Source: Orientallactaga sibirica (taxonomy: Eukaryota > Chordata > Mammalia > Rodentia > Dipodidae). Taken from it: DNA of 64,000 nt. The notes beneath the pieces were generated by a model that worked only from the letters and a program-made list of their open reading frames with translations, was not told where the DNA came from and made no database searches. The position numbers and the translations under genes are program-made. Shown here piece by piece: positions 21,343 to 32,265 of the stretch; the first letter of the stretch is position 1; every line of letters starts with the position of its first letter. The stretch lies in NCBI GenBank assembly GCA_036365145.1, contig JAEOAD010000018.1, positions 11,266,501 through 11,330,500 on the forward strand, in the 5' to 3' direction.

Positions 21343-21682
21343 AAACCCTCCATATCCATGGGTTGTGCATACAAAACCAACAAACTACAGATGGAAAATA
21401 CTGAGGGAAAAAAGTGATCTTATTGCTGACATACTATATCCTTAGCTTATGATCATCCTGCCTCTCCTGAAGATGTACAAATTATTTGCCTTGTCATTAT
21501 TGCCTAAGCAATACAGAATAGCACTGCTTACATGCATTTCCATTGCACTTGGCACTGTAAGTCATCTAGAGATGATTTAAAGTAGACAGGACAGAACCAT
21601 TTTCTATAAGGGGCCAGTGTCTGAGGATTTTAGTATCTGGAGGGAGTATCCGCTCCTCTGTGGATGCCAAGGGATGATTCTA
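21343..21682 (+). mobile_element. Tigger-like (TcMar) DNA transposon relic, non-autonomous
   Basis: Opens 'ccctccatatccatgggttg', contains 'cttgtcattattgcctaagc' and 'atctagagatgatttaaagt', and ends 'gatgccaagggatga', an imperfect inverted-terminal layout. These are the landmarks of the Tigger/MER2-type family as I know it. It has no transposase. Confidence 0.7.
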
Positions 21683-22203
21683 TGCTCCTTTGGCTACATT
21701 ACAGAAATAAAAACAAAATCAAAACCACTCTAGAGAACTTGTTCTAGAATATTCCCTCTACAATTCTTTCTCAGAGTTGTCTATCTTAATGACTTCAGCA
21801 GATGCCACACAGAAAACGTCAACATTTCTCATATTATTTACCATGTGCTTAGTGATTCACAAGTGGCCTCTTTTCTAGCTCGATGAAACTCCTCTTTGGA
21901 GCAGTAGCTACATCCAGCCTAGCCCTGCTCACTGCAAAACCAAAAGACTCTCTTCCCCTATGCCCATGTTCAGGACCCAGCAAGCATGACACTGCCAGAG
22001 GCCACTTCTGTGCAGGACTTTGACCTGGCATGTGTGATTAGTAAATGGGCAATCCAATGATCAGAGGAGCAGCTGCAATAGTCTGGGTGGGTTCTGGTGG
22101 GTATGGGTGGGGCCAGCGGCAGTCTCCCAGCTAGGCTATGCTCACAGTTGGTTCCAGTCCTGCCTTCTAGCCACTAGAACTGTGGAACCATCTGATTCCC
22201 TTC
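21683..22203. other. Unique DNA
   Basis: Nothing recognised. Confidence 0.35.
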
Positions 22204-22218
22204 TGACATATTCTTTTT

Positions 22219-22438
22219 TAAAATATTTTATTTTTATTTACTTATTTGATAGAGAGAAGAGGAGGGGCTAGGGGGAGGGAGAGAATGAGCGCACCAGGGC
22301 ATCCAGCCACTGCAAACAAACTCCAGATGCATGCACTACCTTGTGCATCTGGCTTATGTGGGTTCTGGGGAATCAAACTGAGGTCCTTTGGCTTTGCAGA
22401 CAAGTGTCTTAACTACTAAGCCATCTATCTCTCCAGCC
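22219..22438 (-). repeat. B2-like SINE, reverse
   Basis: Complete reverse copy with the exact 15-bp duplication tgacatattcttttt at 22204-22218 and 22439-22453. Near the head it carries a small 'atct' duplication (catctatctctcc). Confidence 0.93.
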
Positions 22439-22453
22439 TGACATATTCTTTTT

Positions 22454-22774
22454 CTAATGAAGGTTATCCAGAAGTGGCTTCCATTGATCTCTGATTGATA
22501 AGCATGCCACTGGCAACATCCCTTTTGCCCTTTACTTTCTACTCCTTACCCTCCTCTCCAGTCTCAGGATGGCAGTGCTGATTCAGCCACTCAGAATATG
22601 AATGGTTTGAACTCCCTCACAGTGCTCAGTGCCAAGGTCAAAGGAAAGCAAGGGAGATATCATGCAAGCTCAAGGGCAGACCCTGCCTGTATCTAACATT
22701 TTGAGATGGTTTTATCATGAACTTTTGGTATAAAGGAGGATTTTTTTACATATTGAATTAAATACTATGAGTGT
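22454..22774. other. Unique DNA
   Basis: Nothing recognised. Confidence 0.35.
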
Positions 22775-23345
22775 GGAACTGAGGAGATAGTTCAGTGGGT
22801 AAAATGCTTGCCACATAAGTATGAGATTCTGACTTCATTTCCCCAGACCCATGGAAAATGTTGGGTGCGGTGTTATGTTCCTGTCACCCCAGCTCTGGGG
22901 AAGTGAAGACAGGAGGATCCTTACGGCTTGCTGGCTGGTTTGACTCGCTGAATAGGTGAGCTCTGTGTTTAGTGAGAGTACTTGTGTAAAAAAAAATAAG
23001 ATGGAGGGGCTGGAGAGATTGCTCAGCAGTTAAGGTGCTTGCCTGCAAAGCCTAATGACCCAAGTTCAATGCCCCAGTACTCATGGAAAGCCAGATGCAC
23101 AAAGTGACACAAGCATCTGGAGTTCATCTGCACCAGCTGGAGGTCCTAGTGTGCTCATTCTCTCGCTCAGCCTTTCTCTATCTGCCTCTCTCCCTCTTTT
23201 TCTGTATCTTTCTGCTTGCAAATAAATAATAAAAATATAAAAATAAATATTAAAAAATAAGTTGGGGAGTGACAAGACATCCAGTGTCAACCTTTGTCCT
23301 TCACATGAATATGTGCACACATGCACACACAGCACACACGTACCC
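22775..23345 (+). repeat. B4/RSINE1-type SINE split by a B2-like insertion
   Basis: The 5' part (22775-23006) has 'gagatagttcagtgggtaaa', 'gggtgcggtgttatg' and 'ggtgagctctgtgtttagtg'. The 3' part (23254-23345) has 'gacaagacatccagtgtcaa' and the CA-rich end. Together they make one B4/RSINE1 copy. Confidence 0.75.
23007..23253 (+). repeat. B2-like SINE nested in B4/RSINE1
   Basis: Forward copy with CT-rich tract and AT-rich tail. aaaataagatggag (22993-23006) and aaaataagttgggg (23254-23267) form a 12/14 target-site duplication, so it is younger than its host SINE. Confidence 0.9.
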
Positions 23346-24087
23346 ATGTGAAACAAACCTAAAATCAATACTATCAGCTTTGACTGATGAGCTGTTTGGG
23401 CTGCTCATTGTCAAATTGTGTGCTGACCCTTATATGGCTCTGTGTAATACCAGCCCAAACCTCTGTGCACTCACATTCTTCCACTGATCCATTCTTCAGA
23501 GCATTGCTCTGCTCCCATCTCTACTTGACTGTGATGACACAGAGAGGATTCACAATTTGAAGATTGTTGGAGTCACAGTGAGGTCACTTGTGTCACACCC
23601 TGACAAAATGGAACAAGGGAGGCCATGAGGCAGAGCTTCTCAGATGTCACTGCCAGACAACAGGAGCTATCAGGAAAGACTTTAGCAAAACCACAGCCTT
23701 GTACAAAATTACCTCTATTCAGCCTTTATCTGGGTTTCTGATCCCGTGGGCAAGGGAAATTGTTTCAAAACACCTTAGGCAGTCATCTCTTCTTACCTTT
23801 GAACACCTTTGTCTCCTGAGATCTCCTTGGACACAAACATAGTTCACCATGACCCTTTGCAGCACCATTGTTTCTTATTAAACTTGATATCCTTGGATAG
23901 CTTATCTCTTTTGGTAGTTTACATCACCTATCCAACCCTAAAATATATCACAGTGTAGTGAGAAAAACAGACAAATGTCAGGCAATCTGAGTTCTAGAGG
24001 CAGCAATAGAGAATGAGGGCAAGGTGATATACATGGCTGGCCAAAGGGCCCAGTTCAACCCAGCTGGATCAGAAGAGATTTCCTTGG
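23346..24087. other. Unique DNA, no gene seen
   Basis: No repeat or coding similarity recognised. Confidence 0.35.
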
Positions 24088-24302
24088 AGCTGGGCCTGGT
24101 GAGTCAGGCCTGTCATCCTACTACTCAGGAGCTAAGGCAAGAGGATCACAAATACAATACGTGCCTAGTCTAACAAGTGAGTTCCAGGCCAACCTAGGCA
24201 ACGTCATGAGACCTTGTCTGAAAACAAAAAGTAGAAAGAGGGTTGTGGGTACAGCAAAGTTGTAGAGCACTTCCCTGGTAGGCATGAGCCCTATGTTCAA
24301 AC
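24088..24302 (+). repeat. B1-ID type dimeric SINE
   Basis: An older B1-like left part ('caggcctgtcatcctactac' to 'gagaccttgtctgaaaa') is followed by an ID-like right part ('gttgtagagcacttccct'). Composite B1/ID SINEs of this kind are known in rodents. Confidence 0.55.
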
Positions 24303-24799
24303 ATGAGAGGGAGGGAGAGAGAGCACACAGTAGTGCTCAGACTCAGTTGGTGGTATAGGCGAGAATACAATATGTTGGTATACAGTACAGCACGGTAACA
24401 TGAATGAGAGGAGTCTAGCGTTCTGGAAAAGTTCATCTGCCATGCCAAGGAGCTAGGACCATCTAAGGCAGTGAAGGAGCTGTTGAAGGGAGTAAAATAA
24501 CATGGGGTAACAGCATTTAGGAGGATCATTCCAGAAGGAGGCTGAGGTGGACAGCAGTATGGTGAGAGAGGGATCTAGTAGGAAGCAACCCACATGAGTT
24601 TCAGGGTTGGATCACGAGAACCATCCATGGGCATCCTATGGAACCTGCCCTTTGCTGGAGGTTAAATAGCTTTGGGCTGTAGGGTAATCCTGACTCTGAA
24701 CCTTTCCTCCTGTGTGTCTGTGCCTCCCCCTCTGCCCCCCACACAGCTCCCACATGCAGTAAATGTCTGTAGTCTTACCAGCCAACTCTACAAGCTAAG
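24303..24799. other. Unique DNA
   Basis: Nothing recognised apart from a short GGGA-rich stretch at 24308-24322. Confidence 0.35.
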
Positions 24800-25085
24800 T
24801 GTTATGATTTGTACCACCAAGTCTCAAAAGGTCATGTGTGGGACACTCCTTCCCCTGCAGGGGGCACTATTTTAGGAGGTGGGGTCTAGTTAGAGGAAGT
24901 AAGTATCCTGTTCCTGGCCTTGGTCATTCGGCTTCCTGTCTTTTACTGTGAGGTTCTGCCCAAGGGCATGGGGCCAAGCAAGCCTGGATTAAGCCTCTGA
25001 AAGTGTGAACAGGACAAATCTTTCCTCCTTTAAATTGTTTCTGTCAGGTATTTGGTCACAGTGACTCAAAAGTAGCCAATAGGAC
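24800..25085 (+). mobile_element. Solo LTR, MaLR-like
   Basis: Starts 'tgttatgatttgtaccacc', contains the 'ctattttaggaggtggggtc' block common to rodent MaLR LTRs, and ends 'agccaataggaca'. No exact 5-bp duplication is visible. Confidence 0.6.
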
Positions 25086-25165
25086 AAAATCTCACTGTTT
25101 CATGTTCTAATTACACAGAGTTCATGCTCTTCATCACACCCATTGCAAGAAATTAGACATCTCTT

Positions 25166-25308
25166 TTTTTGCTATTATTTGTCTTTGTTTTGAGACAGAG
25201 TCACACTTTGGCTCAGGCTATCCATGTTGCCCAGAATGGCCCTGAAGTCATGGCAATACTCCCACCTCAGCCTCCGAGTGTTGGGATTAAAGACCCATGC
25301 CTGCTGGG
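25166..25308 (-). repeat. Old B1/proto-B1 SINE, reverse
   Basis: Contains 'ttgagacagagtcacacttt' and 'gttgcccagaatggcc', with an intact 'gtgttgggattaaag'. The 'gttgcccag' text is closer to early 7SL-derived SINEs than to the younger B1 copies elsewhere in the window. Confidence 0.65.
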
Positions 25309-25625
25309 TTTCTCATAAGATATTTCTGAAACGAGTTCTGAACAATGGGATTCATTCATGGTCACCCCTGTGTCACCCACTCAAAGTTCAGTGTGTTTTA
25401 GGTGGTCACTCTGATTCCCCAGAACCACCTAAGGAACTTCGGCTGCCTTTTGCTGACAGAGTTCAGCAGGACACTCGCAGACATGCCAATGGTCATCTGC
25501 AGCTTCTTGCAGAGGCCCCATGAGATCGGGGGGTGGGGGGATAGCCTCCTTTCCAATGTGACCCATTACTCAGAAAACAAAACACCAGTGAATGTTTCTA
25601 CAGAGTCTTATCAGCCTCGAGAACT
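25309..25625. other. Unique DNA with G-rich motif
   Basis: A G-run-rich stretch lies at 25527-25541. No gene recognised. Confidence 0.35.
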
Positions 25626-25879
25626 GGGTCTGGGGAGATAGCTCATTTGGTAAAGTACCTGTGTTAGAGTCCAGTCACCATGTGAAAATGGCATGCATGG
25701 CTGCACCAACCTGTAATCCTAGGACTGAGGAGGTGGCACTGATGGATCCCGGGAGCTCACTGGCCAGCCACTCTAACCTAATTGGTGAGCTCTTGGTCAT
25801 TGAGAAAATCCTGTCCCAAAAGAGTGGATGGCATTTCTGAGGATGACCCAAAATTGTGCTCTAGCCTCTACATGCATGC

Positions 25880-25931
<52 letters not shown>
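25626..25931 (+). repeat. B4/RSINE1-type SINE ending in (CA)n
   Basis: Head 'tggggagatagctcat', middle 'ggtgagctcttggtcattga', 3' 'cctctacatgcatgc', then a perfect (AC)n microsatellite at 25883-25931 (about 24 repeats), probably grown from the SINE's CA-rich end. Confidence 0.8.
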
Positions 25932-25933
<2 letters not shown>

Positions 25934-26589
25934 CTTGGGAACTGGTTCATTGGCTTCAGAATCTTACTCCCCTTATCAGAAAGGCTCCAACACTTGAATC
26001 TCCTGTAGGAGCCAGCAGGGAAGAGATGCTGTGCACCCTCCATTGTTCTCAGCTCCCTCCCTGTTTTCCTCTGCACACAGCTCAGCCCAGGATGAAGTGT
26101 GCTCCATCCACGGTTTGGAGCATTTGGTGAAGTCTCTAAGATTCCTCTCACCATCACACAGTCTGTGACTCACTGTTTTCCCCAAGGACAGCATTACATT
26201 GAAGCAATTTTGTGATTCATAGAGAGCCTAATATTTTGATTTAGAAAATGACCATTAAATTACTTGTTAATGACACTGTTAGCTTTTCAGCAGCTTTGTT
26301 AGTCAGATAATCCCGAGTCTTAAATTACAGCTGGGAAATCTTATGATATCATTGCATGTTAATGTCAGGCTATCAACAAAGGGCAGGTTTGTGTTTCCAT
26401 TAACTTCTCGGTTACTTCCTTCTTTAGGCAGCTTCCATGTCACTCCAGCTTTCTGTATGATACTCAGAGCTACCTACCCTGCCCATGGCCTTGACAGAGG
26501 TATTTGAAGGACACTGTAAGAAACTAAGTATTCTAGAGGCATGGTTGCACAGACTGCTGAAGCCTTACTGATATGACAAGTATATACTC
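25932..26589. other. Unique DNA
   Basis: Nothing recognised. Confidence 0.35.
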
Positions 26590-27330
26590 TGTGGAGTTGA
26601 AATGGGGTGTTGGGGTACAGGAAAGTCCTTGAACCCCAAACCCTGATGTGATGGTTTGATTCAGGTGTCCCCCATAAACTTGGGTGTTCTGAATGCTAGG
26701 TTTCCAGCTGATGGAGATTTGAGGCAGTGTATTGCTGGGGGCAGGCCTATAGGTGTTACAGCCAGCTTCCCCTTGCCAGTGTTGGGCACACTCTCCTGTT
26801 CCTGTTGTCCCAACCTGATGTTGCCCAGGAGGTGATGTCCACCCTCTGCTCATTCCATGGTTTTCCCCACCCTCATGGAGCTTCCCCTCGAGTCCATAAG
26901 CCAAAATAACCCTTTTTTCCCTCACAAGCTGCTCTTGATCAGGTGTTTCCTGCCAGCAATGCGAACCTGACTGCAACTCCTGTATTTTTGTCTCCTTTTA
27001 ACCAAGGAATTGAATAAAATAAGACTGAGAAGGATCATTACTAAATTATTATATTTATTTAGGGGGAATGAAAATGAATGATCCCATGTGGTCTTAGAGC
27101 CCACGTGGTGGGCCTGGAAAAACCATGGAGAGAACAGAAAAGAAAGTTCAAAGAGCTCCTGCCATGTGGAGAGCAGGAGGGGTAAAGAGCCCCTGTGGGA
27201 AGTGGGGGTGGCGAGGTTCTCCCCTTGCTTCAGCCCAGCCCGGCCAAGCTGAGGAGAAACTCCCAGAAGCTGGAGGTCCACGAGTGGTCAGGCAGCCCAG
27301 AGCACTTGCCCTCCCTTGCAAATAGATTGA
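26590..27330 (+). repeat. Unclassified dispersed repeat, copy 1 (interrupted by LTR)
   Basis: The parts 26600-26641 and 26979-27330 match 51520-51600 and 53221-53500 in the same order: 'caggaaagtccttgaacccc', 'taaccaaggaattg', 'gaaaatgaatga', 'gtggtcttagagcccac', 'gccatgtggagagcaggagg'. A MaLR LTR (26647-26978) was inserted later. The class is unknown; an old LTR element is likely. Confidence 0.6.
26647..26978 (+). mobile_element. Solo MaLR-type LTR
   Basis: Same family as the LTRs at 18769-20508, opposite orientation: starts 'tgtgatggtttgattcaggt' and ends 'cctgactgcaact'. Flanks cctga (26642-26646) and cctgt (26979-26983) match 4 of 5. It splits an older repeat. Confidence 0.8.
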
Positions 27331-27409
27331 TAACTTCATGGTGGTGGGTTTCACCTTCTGCCTTAGGCAGCCTTTGCTGAGTCCTTACTCCATCTCTTGC
27401 TCTCCTTTT

Positions 27410-27636
27410 TAAAAATATGTGCGTGTGCATGTGTGCATGTGTATGGGGCACACGTGTAATGTGGAGGCCAGAGCTTGATGCTGGGTGTTTTCCTTAACTG
27501 ATTTCCACAGGCCCCAAGCTCACTGATTCACCTAGACCAGCTAGCCAGGAAGCCCCAGCAATCTGCCTGTTTCCACCTCCCCAAAACTGAAATTACAAAT
27601 TTTATACAATAAACCATCTCCTCAATCTGCCCACTT
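27410..27636 (-). repeat. B4-type SINE, reverse
   Basis: Begins with a GT-rich end, then 'gtggaggccagagcttgatg', 'agctcactgattcacctaga' and ends 'accatctcctcaatctgcc'. Diverged. Confidence 0.65.
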
Positions 27637-28125
27637 GTCTTCTTAGCATTGGTCACTCCCTTTTTGTCTAGTCACATTTCTACATGGTTGCCTAAGCGTC
27701 AAACAAATATGCATTGAGGTCCTATAACAACCCCTAAGGACAGAAGTCCAAGAGCAAAATATGTGGAGATCTCTGCAAGGCAGTGGGCAGCACACAGAGA
27801 GGGCAGAGAGCATGGAAGCGCCAATGGCCTCCCCCAGACTTTGCTGTGTGCCCATCTTCATTTGTCTCCTTTGGTATGCTCTATAATAAAGTAGTGAATG
27901 TATTTCCTTGAGACTGGAAAGCCATTCTTGCACATTAATAGAATCTAAGGAAGGAGTTGTGGGAATCCCCCAGTGTATATAGCTTTTCACCAGATGTACA
28001 GGTACAATAAGCAGGGGCTTCCGCTGACATCCGGGGAAGGCCTTCTTGGGGCTGAAACGTGATGCCATCACCAGGTAGACAACATCAGAACTAAGCTGGA
28101 TTAGAGGATCCCAGTGGTGTCTGCT
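27637..28125. other. Unique DNA
   Basis: Carries a 188-codon minus-strand ORF (27643-28209) with no recognisable domain, probably chance. Confidence 0.35.
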
Positions 28126-28188
28126 GCGTGTCTGCTTGCTGCTGGAGAAAGGTCCCCATAGTTGTGCCATCAAGGGAATGGTGTGTGC
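28126..28188 (+). repeat. 63-bp duplicated block, copy 1
   Basis: Starts 'gcgtgtctgcttgctgc' and ends 'gtggtgtgtgc'-like text. 59 of 63 bases match 29071-29133, with similarity ending abruptly on both sides. Not part of any SINE I recognise. Confidence 0.8.
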
Positions 28189-28320
28189 TGTGGGCACAGA
28201 GCAAGGCAAGCCATGTTTGCTTTTTCTCGCTATCTATAGAGGGAAGGCCTCTCCATAAGAGCTTGGTTACAATGCACAGAGCCCTAAAGATTAAGTAGGA
28301 AGTTGCGCTCATCTCCTTTT

Positions 28321-28487
28321 TTTTTTTTTTTTTTTTAATTTTGGTTTTCTGAGGTAGGGTCTCACTCTAGCTCAGGCTGACCTGGAATTCACTATGTAGT
28401 CTCAGGGTGGCCTCAAACTCATGGTGATTCTCCTACCTCTGCCTCCCGAGTGCTGGGATTAAAGGTGTGTGCCACCACGTCTGGTTT
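28321..28487 (-). repeat. B1 SINE, reverse
   Basis: Poly(T) start, complete B1 body, exact duplication gctcatctcctttt at 28307-28320 and 28488-28501. Confidence 0.93.
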
Positions 28488-28519
28488 GCTCATCTCCTTT
28501 TCAAAGCAGTTAGATCAGT

Positions 28520-28749
28520 GAGATGAGAGCAAGAGTGAGAAAGAGAGAGCAAGGAAGGGACAGAATTGGCACACCAGGGCCTCCAGCCACTGTAATTGAA
28601 TTCCAGATGCATGTGCCACCTAGCGCACATGCGCAACCTTGCACGCTTGCATCACTTTGTGTCTGGCTTACATGGGACCTGGAGAACAGAATTTGGGTCC
28701 TTGCGCTTTGCAGGCAAATGCCTTAACACCTAAGCCATCTCTCCAGCCC
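28520..28749 (-). repeat. B2-like SINE, long variant, reverse
   Basis: Contains the extra segment of the long variant ('cgcacatgcgcaaccttgca') and ends 'ccatctctccagccc'. Confidence 0.85.
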
Positions 28750-28835
28750 GATGGTAGATTCTTAACACTATTTTCACTCTAGAAAGAAAGCATTCTGTTG
28801 TTTACTTCCAACTCAACTTTGAAAATGACTGACAT

Positions 28836-29033
28836 TGAGGGCTAGAGAGATTGCTCAACAGTTAAAGATGCTTGCTTGCAAAGCCTGCCAGCCTGGGTTT
28901 GATTTCCCAGTATTCATATAAAGGCCAATGAACAAAATAGCACAGGTGTCTAGAGTTCATTGTCAGTGGCAAGAAGCTCTGGTGCATCTACTCTTTCTCT
29001 GTGTCTCATAAGTAAATAAATAAGTAGATTTTC
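28836..29033 (+). repeat. B2-like SINE
   Basis: Forward copy with target-site duplication aaatgactgacat (28823-28835 and 29034-29046). Confidence 0.9.
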
Positions 29034-29070
29034 AAATGACTGACATAAAGGTCTGAGATTTGTGGATCAT

Positions 29071-29133
29071 GCGTGTCTGCTTGCTGCAGGAGAAAGGTCC
29101 CCACAGTTGTGCTATCAAGGGAGTGGTGTGTGC
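29071..29133 (+). repeat. 63-bp duplicated block, copy 2
   Basis: Second copy of 28126-28188, same orientation, 945 bp downstream. Confidence 0.8.
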
Positions 29134-29720
29134 CTCATCAAAAATGAGGTCACATACCCCAGGATAAGAAAACTGAAGAACCTGGAGGCTGCCGTAGTGG
29201 ATTACATGTTAGGCCTGACAGGTACCTCCCTACAGCTAGGAACATGACTGACAAGCCTCTGAGGCTTAAGCCACTGTTGTGGACGGCTGTCTATGACTTG
29301 TAACCAAACCTCCTGCTAACTGATGACAGCATAATCCCATCCAGTGGAAGGTGGTGAGTACCGTGGGATCGTCTTTCTTGCTTATGCCTGCCTTTATGAG
29401 TGTAGTGTAGTTGGTCTCACACTGCCACTCCAACCACAGGCTCTTCACTTAAGAAGGGTCCAGCTATAACGGTTACACAATTCATGGAAACACATGTCTG
29501 AGAGGACAGAGGAAAGTTCCAAACCAGGACTGAGAAATCCATTTCCTTCTCTCCCTTATCTGGCTCTTCTTCCATCCAGCCACTACTGACCAACTGTAGA
29601 TCAGAAACTGTGTAACATCCCAGCTGGACCCTACTGACCACACAACGATGGGGATCCAAGAAGTAAGCAATTGGTGGAGTGAAAATTAGCCTGTCTCCCT
29701 TGGTCTATTATTGTTTTTGT
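29134..29720. other. Unique DNA
   Basis: Nothing recognised. Confidence 0.35.
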
Positions 29721-29726
29721 TTTTCT

Positions 29727-29873
29727 TGTGTGTATGTAGTATGTGTGATATAGTATGTGTGTGTGGTTTGCAGATGTGTGCACTTCAGGTAGGCATGCAT
29801 TTGGAAGCCAGAAGAGCATATCCAATATCCTCCTCTGTACATTCATATGCATGTTTCCTTGTGACAGAGTCTT

Positions 29874-29917
<44 letters not shown>

Positions 29918-30326
29918 GAGAGAGAGGAAGAGGCAGAGAGAAAGAAAGAATGGGCATGCTAGGGCCTCCAGTCACTGCAAACAAATTCCAGACACATGCG
30001 CCCCCTTGTGCATCTGACTTACACAGGTTCTTGGGAATTGAATGCGGGTCCTTAGGCTTCACAGGCAAATGTCTTAAATGCTAAGCCATTTTCCCAGCCC
30101 CTGACAGAGTCTCTTAATGAGCCCAGAACTGCCATTTTCAGTGAGACTGGCTGACCGGCAAGACCAGAAATTCTCCTGTCACCACTCTCCATAGGACTAG
30201 GGTTACAGGCATGTATAGCCACACCCAGCAGTTTTGTGAGTGCTGGAGAACTGAACTCAGGGTGACTCGGGCCCTCTCAGACATTCATGTTTGCATGGCA
30301 AGTGCTGAGCCATCTTCCTAGCCCCT
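29727..30326 (-). repeat. B4-type SINE, reverse, split by a B2-like SINE
   Basis: The two halves (29727-29872 and 30102-30326) reconstruct one reverse B4: GT-rich end, 'ctgacagagtctctta', 'gactggctgaccggcaagac', 'gtgctggagaactgaactca', 'gctgagccatcttcctagcc'. Confidence 0.75.
29873..30101 (-). repeat. B2-like SINE nested in B4, with expanded (TTTA)n tail
   Basis: Reverse copy with an (ATTT)n run at 29875-29915. tgacagagtct at 29862-29872 and 30102-30112 is an exact 11-bp duplication. Confidence 0.93.
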
Positions 30327-30552
30327 GGTCATATTTTTAGCATAAGAGGAGCCCTGTTTCCAAATTGGGAAGAGGAAGGTTAGCCAACTGGATGGACTGA
30401 CAAGATGTGGGTTAGCTAACTGCATGACCACTATCCTAGATGTGGGGTGTATAGAGCAACACTGGCTCCAAAGCATAAGCCCCAGAGTTTTCTGTACAGA
30501 AACACCATTGCCCAAGTGCACCCTTACAGTCCAGAGAGAAAAACACGATTTG

Positions 30553-30736
30553 GAGGCTGGAGAGATGGCTTAGTGGCTAAGGCACTTGCTTACAAAGACT
30601 AAGGACCCATGTTCGACTCCAGATTCCACATAAGCCAGACACACAAAGGTGAGACAAGCTGAAGGTCACACATGCCCACTAGGTGGGGCAAATGTCTGGT
30701 GTTCTATTGCACTGGCTGAGGCCCTGGCATGCCAAT

Positions 30737-30796
<60 letters not shown>

Positions 30797-30822
30797 TTTC
30801 TCTACAAATAAAAGAAAAAAAA
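30553..30822 (+). repeat. B2-like SINE with (TC)n(AC)n microsatellite
   Basis: Forward copy whose CT tract has expanded into (TC)n at 30737-30756 and (AC)n at 30757-30794. Flanks 'gagaaaaacacgatttgg' and 'gaggaaaaacacaagttgg' look like a diverged target-site duplication. Confidence 0.88.
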
Positions 30823-30835
30823 GAGGAAAAACACA

Positions 30836-31257
30836 AGTTGGGAACACAGGGTGCTGGGTCTGCTTCCAGCTCTTCCATCTACCAGCTATGTGTCTTCAGG
30901 TAGGTTGGCCACCTCCTCTGGGTCTCAGACTCTCCTTTCAGAGCCTCTGAGAGTCTCTCTTCTTCTCTCATCTTGTCATGTTCTTTATTTCAGGCTTGGC
31001 CACAGCTTGTCAGGGCAGTCCTATTTAGAGTTGCCCAGGAAATTGAAACCTCAGTGGAAATTCAGGAAACCTTTCGTGGAACCCACAAAATAATTCACAT
31101 AAATAACAGGCTTCAGTTGCAGAATTTCTTTTGATAAAAGAGAAGAGGCATCTGAGCAGGAGCTGTCACAGAAGCTATTCACTGCAGTCTGTGTTTGCCT
31201 ACCCTTTGCCTTTTTCTTTCTTGGAAACATTCTTGCAAACAAATCCCCTAGAAATGT
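30836..31257. other. Unique DNA
   Basis: Nothing recognised. Confidence 0.35.
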
Positions 31258-31262
31258 ATGCC

Positions 31263-31585
31263 TGTGGTAGTTTGAATGCATGTCCCCATAGCCTCAGGTA
31301 TTTTTTAATGTTAAAATTTCTGCTTAAGTTTCCAGCAGCCTGTTGGAGGGGTCGTGTCACTTAGGGCAGATCTGAACCCCAGCCCAAAGGTACGGAGAGC
31401 AGTGTGAGTTCGGGTGGTATGTGTGCTGTGCTGGTGTTGGCTTGCTGCAGTTGTTTATCTCTGCTTGGATTTATGGAAGGAAGCAGCTTCTTCCATCATT
31501 GATGGAGCTTCCCCAGATCTGTAAGCTTGAAATAAATCCCTACCTCCCCAAACTGCATCTGGTTGGATATTCGTCTCACATGACA
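31263..31585 (+). mobile_element. Solo LTR, MaLR-like, exact 5-bp TSD
   Basis: TG...CA termini ('tgtggtagtttgaatgca' to 'cgtctcacatgaca') flanked by atgcc at 31258-31262 and 31586-31590. AATAAA at 31531-31536. Same family as 8006-8391. Confidence 0.8.
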
Positions 31586-31688
31586 ATGCCCAAAGCTTAC
31601 TTGATGACAACAAACCAAACAGACCATCCGAGGCCCCACCCCTTTCTTTTTAAGTTCTCATGTCCTTTAATTTTTTTAATACATATTC

Positions 31689-31890
31689 TGTTTATTTATT
31701 TGAGAGAGAGAAAGAGGTGGGGGGGGGCAGGAGGAGAGAATGGGCATGCCAGGGCCTCCAGCCACTGCAAACAAATTCCAGATGCATGTGCCCCTTTGTG
31801 CATCTGGCGTAGGTGAGTCCTGGAGAATTGAACCAGGATCCTTTGGCTTTGTAGGCAAATGCCTTAACTGCTAAGCCATCTCTCCAGCCC
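31689..31890 (-). repeat. B2-like SINE, reverse
   Basis: Complete reverse copy with a G9 run at 31719-31728 in the polypurine tract, ending 'ccatctctccagccc'. Confidence 0.92.
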
Positions 31891-32019
31891 CTGAGGCTCT
31901 TGATTAATTGACCACAGCCAGATGCAAGGTTTGCTTTCTTGGAGTGACACCTGGGAAATCTGTAGTCAGATGAACTGGAGGAGCGCTTATAGAACATGTG
32001 TGTGTAGCTCTGGAACTTT

Positions 32020-32078
32020 TGCTTTGTGGTTGAGGAAACTGAGTCCCAGCAAAAGTGCATGACTCATCTACCAACCAT
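32020..32078 (+). repeat. MIR-like ancient fragment
   Basis: 'gttgaggaaactgagtccca' is the MIR core motif. Low confidence because it is short. Confidence 0.4.
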
Positions 32079-32147
32079 TGCAAGCTTGGGGTAAATCATG
32101 CCTCGTTTTTAAGATGTGAGACATAAAGAAGTCGGAATCAAGATAGT

Positions 32148-32265
32148 TATGGAGGCTCACCTCTGCAATATAAGCACTTGGGAGGTCATGGCAAGAGGAA
32201 TACCTTGAACTCAAAGCCAGCCTAGACTGCATATAGACCCCTGGCTGGCCGGGGCTACAGAAGGG
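32148..32265 (+). repeat. Degenerate B1-like SINE
   Basis: 'agcacttgggaggtcatggc' and 'gaactcaaagccagcctaga' in order. Strongly diverged. Confidence 0.55.

Noticed and set aside
25828..26157. ORFs with long Thr-His or Val-Cys runs
   Set aside because: They are translations of the (CA)n microsatellite.
27643..28209. 188-codon minus-strand ORF
   Set aside because: No recognisable motif, no codon bias evident, and it overlaps the 63-bp duplicated block. Best explained as chance.
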